Origin: an uncultured Oscillospiraceae bacterium | GTDB lineage: Bacteria > Bacillota > Clostridia > Oscillospirales > Acutalibacteraceae | Length of the DNA: 12,392 nucleotides | Direction: 5' to 3' | NCBI GenBank assembly: GCA_905192745.1 | Contig: CAJJLZ010000044.1 | Coordinates: forward strand, 1-12,392 | Shown: one piece after another, positions 7,218-12,392 of the stretch | Layout of the letters: the number at the start of each line of letters is the position of its first letter | Numbering within the stretch: the stretch's first letter is position 1 | Translations under genes and position numbers: made by a program | Notes under the pieces: generated by a model | What the model was told of the DNA's origin: nothing | Databases searched by the model: none | The model's input: the letters and a program-made list of their open reading frames with translations, nothing else

Positions 7218-7247
7218 ACCGCCGCCACTTTTGTCAATGGCGGCGGT
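7218..7247 (-). terminator. Terminator of the second toxin-immunity pair
   Basis: ACCGCCGCCA (7218-7227) pairs with TGGCGGCGGT (7238-7247), a perfect 10-bp stem with a 10-base loop. On the minus strand it is followed by TTCCTTTGC and lies 38 bases past the stop codon of the immunity gene that ends at 7286. Stem and tail resemble the hairpin at 7078-7107. Confidence 0.65.
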
Positions 7248-7285
7248 GATCGCTAAAACGTCGTAGGACGAAATTGCATATTCTC

Positions 7286-7687
7286 TCACCTGTTAGTAAG
7301 TTGTTCTAACCTATTACTAAACTCTTTCAGATCATATTCCGAAAAAGGGGAATCAGGGTGCCCGTTAAAGGTACAAGTAATCCACTGCAATACATTAATA
7401 TTATCCGGAGAAATCTCCAAAGCGCGTTTTAGATGCCAGCCAATTACGGGATATATATCAAAAAAGAATGTATCAGTAAACATTAGGAACTCACAAACCA
7501 AGATATGTAATTCTATTTTTTCATCCCGCGAAATAACATACTGCAAGTATGCAAATTTCATTGCACTACCAGCCCTTGAAAAGTCCTTTGAAAACTTATC
7601 TATGGTGTAGCAATATTGTTTTTCCATCAATTCATCAAATAATTTTTGAAATTCGCCATTGGTTAACCACTTTTCCCATTTATTCAT
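7286..7687 (-). CDS. Candidate immunity protein for the second Rhs toxin, 133 aa
   Basis: No family is recognised. The role is inferred from position: it follows the second toxin tip directly, as immunity genes do in polymorphic toxin systems. Its ATG (7685-7687) overlaps the toxin stop codon in an ATGA junction, so translation is probably coupled. A GTG at 7699 would add four residues, but the ATGA start is preferred. The protein is acidic overall, soluble and apparently mostly helical (KWEKWLTNGEFQKLFDELME near the N-terminus, YDLKEFSNRLEQLTNR at the end). It has no signal peptide or long hydrophobic segment, which suits neutralising a toxin in the cytosol. Base composition is AT-rich, unlike the GC-rich rhs core and the housekeeping genes. 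A terminator follows after 38 bases. Confidence 0.8.
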   Translation of the reverse strand: MNKWEKWLTNGEFQKLFDELMEKQYCYTIDKFSKDFSRAGSAMKFAYLQYVISRDEKIELHILVCEFLMFTDTFFFDIYPVIGWHLKRALEISPDNINVLQWITCTFNGHPDSPFSEYDLKEFSNRLEQLTNR

Positions 7688-8829
7688 TTTTTCACCCACG
7701 CGTCGCTTATTCGTAAAACCTTATCAATAACTTTACCTGTCACTTCAATGATTTGTCCCTTATATTTGTAGAGAATCTGGACCGTGCCATTTGACAATAA
7801 GTTCCAAGTTCCATTTTTGATAGCCTGATTCACTAAATTTTTTATTGTCGAATCCGTTACTTTGCCTAAAACTCTACTCCACAGATGCTTACTAACATTG
7901 ATATGACGCATAGTTTGATTGGTAATGTTTATACTCCGATAAGTACCTCGTATTAATCCAGCAAACTTGGCACTCCAAGCAGACCATGCTTTAGCAACAT
8001 ATGGACCAACAAAGTAGCCTATTGCTGCAGCTGTTGCTCCAATAAGAGCACTCAACCCCCAGACAAAAACATTTCGTTTCCATCCACGCAGACCAATACG
8101 ATCTGCAAGCCAATTGGTCAAAAAATAACCGCCAACCGCGCCAATAACTCCTCCAATAATTGCTCCTATCACATTTGCAGCAATATATCCGCTGGCATCA
8201 ACCAAACAGATTGGATTATTGTTACAATAGAAAAAGATATTATGGAGAGCTCGTTCCTCGGAAGCAACGGCATATACCGCCTCATCCGCATTGACAAATC
8301 GGCCAACCGCCGGGTCATAATACCGGCTCTGGAGATAATACATCCCAATCTCCGCATCGAAGTAATAGCCCCGATAGCGGAAGGGGTTGACACTGGCAAT
8401 GCCGGCTGTACTGGTATCCTGCTCAACGGTGCACACGCCCCACGCGTCGTAGGAATACTTCGCCACAACCTGTGCGTTCTTGTCGGCAATGGCAAGGATA
8501 TCGCCCTGCAGGTTCTTGAAGAAGTAGAACGGCTCGCCGTTGTAGATCACGCCGCACACGCTGTCCTCGTTGTCATACAGCGGAACCAGCGTATTGCCGC
8601 CCCATGCTTCTTTCAGAATTTTCGTCCCGTCCAGCGTGTAGGTATGGGTCACGCCGTTCACCGTCTTGCTGGCGCGGATGCCGCTGGCGTTGTAGGTGTA
8701 CTGGATACCGTCAAAGCTCTTGAGCTGTCTGCCTTTTTCCCACGTCAGCGTATGACCGAGATACGAGGTCGGGTTGCCCTGCGCGTCGTACTCATAGGCG
8801 AGCGTTCGCCCGTCGGAAGCACGATCTAA
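7684..8829 (-). CDS. Displaced rhs 3'-end cassette with a second toxin tip (5'-truncated, probably silent)
   Basis: The open frame starts after an in-frame TAA at 8830-8832. Its first usual start codon is a GTG at 8661 (325 aa), which has no good ribosome site. Positions 8283-8790 are identical to 10607-11114 of the main rhs gene and encode the end of the core, up to YYDPAVGRFVNAD. The tip then diverges: a short NNPICLVDASGY segment, two glycine-rich hydrophobic stretches (from YIAANVIGAIIGG to about AIGYFVGPYV), and a basic C-terminal domain with MRHINVSKHLW, VNQAIKNGTW and ILYKYKGQIIEVTGKV. The domain's pattern (an early HI..KH, then a strand-rich YKGQIIEVTG) recalls RNase toxins of the BECR fold, but I cannot assign a family. 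The tip is AT-rich and the core GC-rich, with a sharp break at 8283. As it stands it looks like a toxin reservoir, not an expressed protein. Confidence 0.85.
   Translation of the reverse strand, partial: LDRASDGRTLAYEYDAQGNPTSYLGHTLTWEKGRQLKSFDGIQYTYNASGIRASKTVNGVTHTYTLDGTKILKEAWGGNTLVPLYDNEDSVCGVIYNGEPFYFFKNLQGDILAIADKNAQVVAKYSYDAWGVCTVEQDTSTAGIASVNPFRYRGYYFDAEIGMYYLQSRYYDPAVGRFVNADEAVYAVASEERALHNIFFYCNNNPICLVDASGYIAANVIGAIIGGVIGAVGGYFLTNWLADRIGLRGWKRNVFVWGLSALIGATAAAIGYFVGPYVAKAWSAWSAKFAGLIRGTYRSINITNQTMRHINVSKHLWSRVLGKVTDSTIKNLVNQAIKNGTWNLLSNGTVQILYKYKGQIIEVTGKVIDKVLRISDAWVKK
8283..8790 (-). repeat. 508-bp exact direct repeat, copy in the displaced cassette
   Basis: Read base by base, this block is identical to 10607-11114, in the same orientation and 2,324 bases away. 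It encodes the last part of the Rhs core. Identity ends at 8283 exactly where the toxin tips diverge, and at 8790 inside a GCGTCGTA motif. The copy is long enough to support homologous recombination. Confidence 0.97.
8782..8814 (-). repeat. 33-bp block matching a second site in the rhs core
   Basis: Positions 8782-8814 are identical to 11352-11384 and overlap the end of the 508-bp repeat by 9 bases (CGCGTCGTA). The displaced copy therefore joins two parts of the core that lie 246 bases apart in the main gene, at a shared tyrosine-aspartate codon repeat. This is a recombinant junction. Similarity fades beyond 8814. Confidence 0.85.
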
Positions 8830-8871
8830 TTAATAAGCTGTGTTATCACCGTAGACTTAAGCTTACCGCTT

Positions 8872-9321
8872 TTAATCGTCAAAGAAAAAATAGAGCATTT
8901 GCTTACTATTCTTTGCATAAATAACCGTACCTGTATATTCCCCGTAAGGAGTTTTTTCTTCGCCCCCTTCAATAAATTTTAATTTGATAGAATAACCCTC
9001 GGGAAACGTAATAATAATTCTATGATTGTTCAATCCTGATCTATATAAAGAGGAATATTCCCGCAGATATTTTACATTTTCAACTGTAAGAATCGACTGT
9101 TGATTAACATCAATAATCATAGGGATTATTTCGAAAGCTGTCAGTATTGTAACAGCCGCCATTAGCACAAGAATTAGAAATTTCGCCTTAAATCTCTTTA
9201 ATATTTTTACTTTAGAAAAAACGAGAAATAAAAGAGCCAAAAAAGCCAAAAGCAACAGATTTACAAAGACAACCGCCACCATATGCGATTCTAATTCCGC
9301 TATATATTTATCCATCAACAC
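8872..9321 (-). CDS. Small two-helix membrane protein, possible orphan immunity protein, 147-149 aa
   Basis: Unrecognised family. After a short acidic N-terminus there are two hydrophobic segments, roughly residues 14-34 and 48-68, separated by a basic stretch (SKVKILKRFKAKF). An approximately 75-residue C-terminal domain follows, with RIIITFPEGYSIKLKF and EYTGTVIYAKN, and ends MLYFFFDD. The basic loop suggests a hairpin topology with both ends outside, but this is not certain. Possible starts are GTG 9321, TTG 9318 and ATG 9315, at 5, 8 and 11 bases from GGAG. The gene lies between the terminator of the first immunity gene and the displaced rhs cassette, with no toxin tip directly ahead of it. 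That position suggests an immunity gene whose toxin was lost, or a second resident immunity gene. Its expression may depend on read-through or a promoter inside the preceding gene. Confidence 0.7.
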   Translation of the reverse strand: MLMDKYIAELESHMVAVVFVNLLLLAFLALLFLVFSKVKILKRFKAKFLILVLMAAVTILTAFEIIPMIIDVNQQSILTVENVKYLREYSSLYRSGLNNHRIIITFPEGYSIKLKFIEGGEEKTPYGEYTGTVIYAKNSKQMLYFFFDD

Positions 9322-9337
9322 ACATACTCCTTTTTAC

Positions 9338-9389
9338 AAAATGACGGAGCAAGGCACAGCCAACTAATAGTACCTTGCCCCGTCATTTT
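9338..9389. terminator. Terminator after the first immunity gene
   Basis: AAAATGACGG-A-GCAAGG (9338-9354) pairs with CCTTGC-C-CCGTCATTTT (9373-9389): 16 base pairs and one mismatch around an 18-base loop. A and T tracts at the base let it work in both directions. It lies just past the immunity gene that ends at 9410 and a few bases before the ribosome site of the membrane-protein gene. Confidence 0.75.
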
Positions 9390-9409
9390 CAATCATATAT
9401 TGAGGACAA

Positions 9410-9883
9410 TTATACAATAACTCGATACACCCAACACGGCTTCCAATTAATATCACCATTATTGTCGGACTGTACAACAGCATCCGCATCACTTATATTC
9501 TCGAATAATCCAAACTGGTTTAGCCGTTTTTTTGTTGCATCATCGAGATTATTAAAATCCTCAAGCAGTGACTCCACCATATCATGTACAATATCAATTC
9601 CTAATAATTTAATTCTCCTTCCGAAAGCATCTTTAAGAGGAGCAGAATCATATACAATCATTTCACAATTAACGTCATATTTCTTGAACAGGAAAAAATA
9701 TTCTGTTAGACTATCGAAATTGTTCTTGTTATATGGCCTGTCCAATAATTCTATACACTTGAAATAATATGGCAATAATTCATCAAAATATTTTTTTGAT
9801 TTTTTTGACAACAAGTCATCATGTGTTAATGTGCGTTCTACTCCTCCATAAGAAGAATTTAAAGAAACAATATCATATCTCAT
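9410..9883 (-). CDS. Candidate immunity protein for the main Rhs toxin, 157 aa
   Basis: No family is recognised. It is the first gene after the main rhs toxin tip on the same strand, is AT-rich like that tip, and ends in its own terminator, the usual place and limits of an immunity gene. The ATG at 9883 has TGAGGAG ending 10 bases upstream. The protein is acidic, with clusters such as ESLLEDFNNLDDATKK and ENISDADAVVQSDNN, and shows no signal peptide or transmembrane segment, so it should act in the cytosol on a basic toxin. It ends in an aromatic run, WKPCWVYRVIV. Unlike the second toxin-immunity pair, which overlaps, this gene is separated from the toxin by 85 bases holding a hairpin and a short ORF, so its expression may be controlled separately. 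Confidence 0.8.
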   Translation of the reverse strand: MRYDIVSLNSSYGGVERTLTHDDLLSKKSKKYFDELLPYYFKCIELLDRPYNKNNFDSLTEYFFLFKKYDVNCEMIVYDSAPLKDAFGRRIKLLGIDIVHDMVESLLEDFNNLDDATKKRLNQFGLFENISDADAVVQSDNNGDINWKPCWVYRVIV

Positions 9884-9934
9884 TTATTGTCTTCTCCTCA
9901 AACATTGAATTATTTCGAGGAGCCAAGCATACAT
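9884..9934 (-). CDS. Possible 16-codon leader ORF ahead of the immunity gene
   Basis: ATG at 9934 opens a frame encoding MYAWLLEIIQCLRRRQ, and its TAA (9884-9886) abuts the immunity ATG (9881-9883). GAGGAG (9941-9946) stands six bases before the start, an ideal distance. That ribosome site and the start lie inside the hairpin at 9917-9946, so access should depend on RNA folding. Coupling of the leader's termination to immunity-gene initiation is plausible. A frame this short can arise by chance, so this is tentative. Confidence 0.35.
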   Translation of the reverse strand: MYAWLLEIIQCLRRRQ

Positions 9935-9946
9935 GCTTGGCTCCTC
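9917..9946. promoter_or_regulatory. Hairpin between the main toxin and its immunity gene
   Basis: GAGGAGCCAAGCAT (9917-9930) and ATGCTTGGCTCCTC (9933-9946) form a perfect 14-bp inverted repeat; sterically a 12-bp stem with a 6-base loop is likely. In the minus-strand RNA the stem pairs a GAGGAG ribosome-site-like sequence with CUCCUC. The minus-strand flank after the stem (GAAATAATTC) is not T-rich, so it is a poor terminator for rhs transcripts. The plus-strand flank is T-rich, but no plus-strand gene ends here. Confidence 0.6.
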
Positions 9947-9968
9947 TTTGACTCCTCTTTTTCTTAGA

Positions 9969-12392
9969 TTACTTTATGATTTTCTTCAAATAATCCCAAG
10001 CGGATTTAACAATCTGAATATGGAGATTGTTAAATTTACCATTTCCCCCATTCAAGTGGATATGCCATCCATATCCATTGTGAGGGCTATCCAAGGTAAT
10101 TCTATATCCAAATCTCTTGGCTATATCATATAACTTAACTGCCCAATCATATGCCAATGTAACAGTTTTAGTGTTGAACAATCTTGCGATTGCAATAAAT
10201 TTAGATCCATCAATTGCTAAAGTAAATGGGTTAATTCCCAAAAACTCCATAGCAGATTTAAATCCCGAAGCACCAAGTCTATTACAGATTTTAAATACTG
10301 TTGCAGGGTTATTTTTTAAATAAGTCGCAATTAATTTTGAAATGAGTGTTCCCGCGAACCAGCCGATTACTATGCCACCAACCACAACACCTGCACGAAT
10401 GGCCCAGTATTTCCATCCACTAGAATACCCAAGTTTTTTAGCAACCCAATCGCCAAAGAACCATCCTACCACAGCTCCTATAGCAGCACAAATAACATTA
10501 ATTGCTGCATATCCAATTTCATCAGCCATGCTGATAGGATTGTTCTCAACGTAAGCGAATAGATTAAAACTCTGAATTGTACCGCCCATTCCTAAATTAA
10601 CAGGGACATCCGCATTGACAAATCGGCCAACCGCCGGGTCATAATACCGGCTCTGGAGATAATACATCCCAATCTCCGCATCGAAGTAATAGCCCCGATA
10701 GCGGAAGGGGTTGACACTGGCAATGCCGGCTGTACTGGTATCCTGCTCAACGGTGCACACGCCCCACGCGTCGTAGGAATACTTCGCCACAACCTGTGCG
10801 TTCTTGTCGGCAATGGCAAGGATATCGCCCTGCAGGTTCTTGAAGAAGTAGAACGGCTCGCCGTTGTAGATCACGCCGCACACGCTGTCCTCGTTGTCAT
10901 ACAGCGGAACCAGCGTATTGCCGCCCCATGCTTCTTTCAGAATTTTCGTCCCGTCCAGCGTGTAGGTATGGGTCACGCCGTTCACCGTCTTGCTGGCGCG
11001 GATGCCGCTGGCGTTGTAGGTGTACTGGATACCGTCAAAGCTCTTGAGCTGTCTGCCTTTTTCCCACGTCAGCGTATGACCGAGATACGAGGTCGGGTTG
11101 CCCTGCGCGTCGTAGACAATGGTCTGCCCGTCGTAGGAGGTGAGCAGATCTTTCCACACGTCGTTGTAGGAATACACCTTACCGTTCTTCGAGGTGATAT
11201 TGCCATAGTTGTTGTAAGTCATGGCGTTGACCGTGACAGCATTGCCATCGGCGTTTACCTTATGCTTTTCCGTCACAAGCTGTCCAAGCTCGTCGTAGAC
11301 ATACTCCGTCACACCGTCCACGCTGTCGGTGACCTTGGTGATGCGTTCCTCCGCGTCGTACTCATAGGCGAGCGTTCGCCCGTCCGACATCGTGATCTGC
11401 CTCACAAGGTTGGTCGTCGGGCTGGATTTCAGCTTTTCGCCCGCCACATGCTCGTCTGTGACCTGTCCCGCGTGGTAGCTGAACTGTCTGGAGACAAATC
11501 CCGTGCCAAGCTGCAGTTCGTCGAACACCTTCCGGCCGAAGCTGTCCGCCTTGGAATGGCTGGTCACCGTCCGGCCGCCCGCGCTGAACTTCACAACCGG
11601 GTTCTCGTTTTCCGGGTTCTCGTAATAGATAACCTGCTCGTCCCCGGCCGCCGGAACGACGCGCTTCCTCGTCAGCTTCCCCTCGGAGTCGTAGCTGTAG
11701 AGGACGGAATTCACCAGCGTTTTCCCTGTGACGATCCCATTCGAAACGGTGATGTCAAACTCCGCCGCCCGCATGAGCTTTTCATCCTCATAGGTATAAG
11801 TATATTCCCTGTTTCTGGTAATGTCAATCGATCGGACGATATTTCCCTTACCGTCGTAGACATACTGGTAGTGGGCGGTCGGCGTGGCCGAAGCGGCGTT
11901 TTCATACCATTTTTCCGAGACCATCTGACCGTATCCGTTGTAGGCCGCCTTCATGGTATGGCCGTTGGCGTAGGCGATCTCCTTCAGCCGGCCGTTCCCG
12001 CTTCTGTGGGTATAGGCCACCAGCTTGTCCGTCTTTCCATCGATTCCGATGCTTTCGAGGTTGTGGAACGCGTTATACGCCAGCACATATTTCAGACCGT
12101 CTCCCCGCGCGATTTCCGTCAGGTTGTCGAATCCGTCATAGGTGTAAGCGACATGCGCGATTGCCGTCCCGTCCGCCTTTTTGCTGGTGACCTTCGTCGT
12201 CTTTCCTCCCGCGTCGTACTCGTATGCCGTTTTGTTCCCGCAGCGGTCGGTCACTTCCTCATTCCGGGACGTGTCCTCGTCCACGGTATACGCGGCGGCG
12301 TTTCCTCTCGCGTCGGTCTCCCGCACCAGATTGTTCCCCGCGTCCGCCACGCCGCTGTATCCGGCGCTGTACCCGAACGAACGGTAGATCGT
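9969..12392 (-). CDS. Rhs/YD-repeat polymorphic toxin, C-terminal 807 codons (5' end beyond the window)
   Basis: Rhs proteins form a beta-shell of YD repeats that encloses a variable C-terminal toxin and delivers it to rival cells. The open frame enters at the right edge without a start. Many YD-type repeats are visible (YEYDAGGKTTKV, YTYDGFDNLTEI, YVYDELGQLVTE, YTYNASGIRASK). The core ends in the hallmark YYLQSRYYDPAVGRFVNAD at about 10608. The 212-residue tip has NLFAYVENNPISMADEIGY, then two hydrophobic glycine-rich stretches (INVICAAIGAVVGWFFG and VVVGGIVIGWFAG), then a basic domain ending in HNGYGWHIHLNGGNG and LHIQIVKSAWDYLKKIIK. The HxH and later HIQ suggest catalytic histidines of a nuclease-like toxin, but I cannot name the family. 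The tip is AT-rich against a GC-rich core, showing separate origin. Secretion signals and the N-terminus are outside the window. Confidence 0.93.
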   Translation of the reverse strand, partial: TIYRSFGYSAGYSGVADAGNNLVRETDARGNAAAYTVDEDTSRNEEVTDRCGNKTAYEYDAGGKTTKVTSKKADGTAIAHVAYTYDGFDNLTEIARGDGLKYVLAYNAFHNLESIGIDGKTDKLVAYTHRSGNGRLKEIAYANGHTMKAAYNGYGQMVSEKWYENAASATPTAHYQYVYDGKGNIVRSIDITRNREYTYTYEDEKLMRAAEFDITVSNGIVTGKTLVNSVLYSYDSEGKLTRKRVVPAAGDEQVIYYENPENENPVVKFSAGGRTVTSHSKADSFGRKVFDELQLGTGFVSRQFSYHAGQVTDEHVAGEKLKSSPTTNLVRQITMSDGRTLAYEYDAEERITKVTDSVDGVTEYVYDELGQLVTEKHKVNADGNAVTVNAMTYNNYGNITSKNGKVYSYNDVWKDLLTSYDGQTIVYDAQGNPTSYLGHTLTWEKGRQLKSFDGIQYTYNASGIRASKTVNGVTHTYTLDGTKILKEAWGGNTLVPLYDNEDSVCGVIYNGEPFYFFKNLQGDILAIADKNAQVVAKYSYDAWGVCTVEQDTSTAGIASVNPFRYRGYYFDAEIGMYYLQSRYYDPAVGRFVNADVPVNLGMGGTIQSFNLFAYVENNPISMADEIGYAAINVICAAIGAVVGWFFGDWVAKKLGYSSGWKYWAIRAGVVVGGIVIGWFAGTLISKLIATYLKNNPATVFKICNRLGASGFKSAMEFLGINPFTLAIDGSKFIAIARLFNTKTVTLAYDWAVKLYDIAKRFGYRITLDSPHNGYGWHIHLNGGNGKFNNLHIQIVKSAWDYLKKIIK
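10607..11114 (-). repeat. 508-bp exact direct repeat, copy in the main rhs core
   Basis: This is the partner of 8283-8790 and encodes the conserved C-terminal end of the Rhs core in the main gene. The left end coincides with the core/toxin junction (VNAD codons). Beyond 11114 the main gene continues with GACAATGG while the displaced copy jumps to sequence matching 11361 onwards. Confidence 0.97.
11352..11384 (-). repeat. 33-bp rhs core block shared with the displaced cassette
   Basis: Identical to 8782-8814. In the main gene it encodes part of DGRTLAYEYDAEERITK, one YD repeat. Together with the 508-bp repeat it shows that the displaced copy arose from, or passed through, an rhs gene in which two YD repeats had recombined. 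Confidence 0.85.

Noticed and set aside
7259..7268. Ten-base match CGTCGTAGGA to the rhs core as a further relic
   Set aside because: Ten bases of a codon motif that recurs in YD repeats are too short to tell from chance.
7092..7289. 65-codon minus-strand open frame
   Set aside because: It runs through two hairpins and reads the rhs relic in the wrong frame; no ribosome site or family support.
6960..7290. tRNA gene or attachment site marking the island edge
   Set aside because: No cloverleaf or integrase is visible; the hairpins are simple stems.
9947..9968. T-rich plus-strand flank making 9917-9946 a plus-strand terminator
   Set aside because: No plus-strand gene ends here, and the minus-strand tail is not T-rich, so a regulatory role fits better than termination.

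Overview
The window looks like chromosomal DNA of a moderately GC-rich Clostridia-type Firmicute, perhaps a gut Oscillospiraceae/Ruminococcaceae relative. This is inferred from the DUF951-prfA-sua5-coaE-lytic transglycosylase-M18 aminopeptidase run, the AGGAGG-type ribosome sites and the clostridial style of the Rhs protein; no rRNA or marker alignment is available. All genes read on the minus strand, so the biological order runs from high to low coordinates.

Right half, 7.0-12.4 kb: an Rhs polymorphic-toxin locus. In transcription order it holds: a large rhs gene running off the right edge, with a GC-rich YD-repeat core ending at a VNAD junction and an AT-rich toxin tip; a candidate immunity gene; a terminator; a small two-helix membrane protein gene (perhaps an orphan immunity gene); a displaced rhs 3'-end cassette that repeats 508 bp of the core exactly but carries a different toxin tip; and its own immunity gene, joined by an ATGA overlap. 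After these come two terminator-like hairpins with the same tail, which bracket a small decayed rhs fragment, and a third hairpin. The displaced cassette has an in-frame stop upstream and no usual start codon until well inside the core, so it looks silent. Recombination between the two 508-bp copies would delete exactly 2,324 bp and fuse the main core in frame to the second toxin next to its immunity gene.

Left half, 0.8-6.9 kb: a housekeeping operon. The order is a DUF951 protein, release factor 1 (prfA), an unrecognised 345-aa protein in the place often held by prmC, threonylcarbamoyl-AMP synthase (sua5), dephospho-CoA kinase (coaE), a membrane-anchored lytic transglycosylase and an M18 aminopeptidase. 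Gaps are short or negative, and a perfect 22-bp hairpin closes the operon. Together these genes serve translation termination, tRNA t6A modification, CoA synthesis, wall turnover and peptide breakdown.

Far left, 0.1-0.7 kb: a small XRE-type regulator gene with a possible promoter, an upstream inverted repeat and a likely terminator. Positions 1-86 hold no gene, only a 15-bp tandem duplication.

The most unusual points are the toxin-switch architecture with fossil cassettes, and the 85-bp leader between the main toxin and its immunity gene. That leader carries three GAGGAG sites, one CUCCUC site inside a 14-bp hairpin, and a 16-codon ORF ending directly at the immunity start codon.
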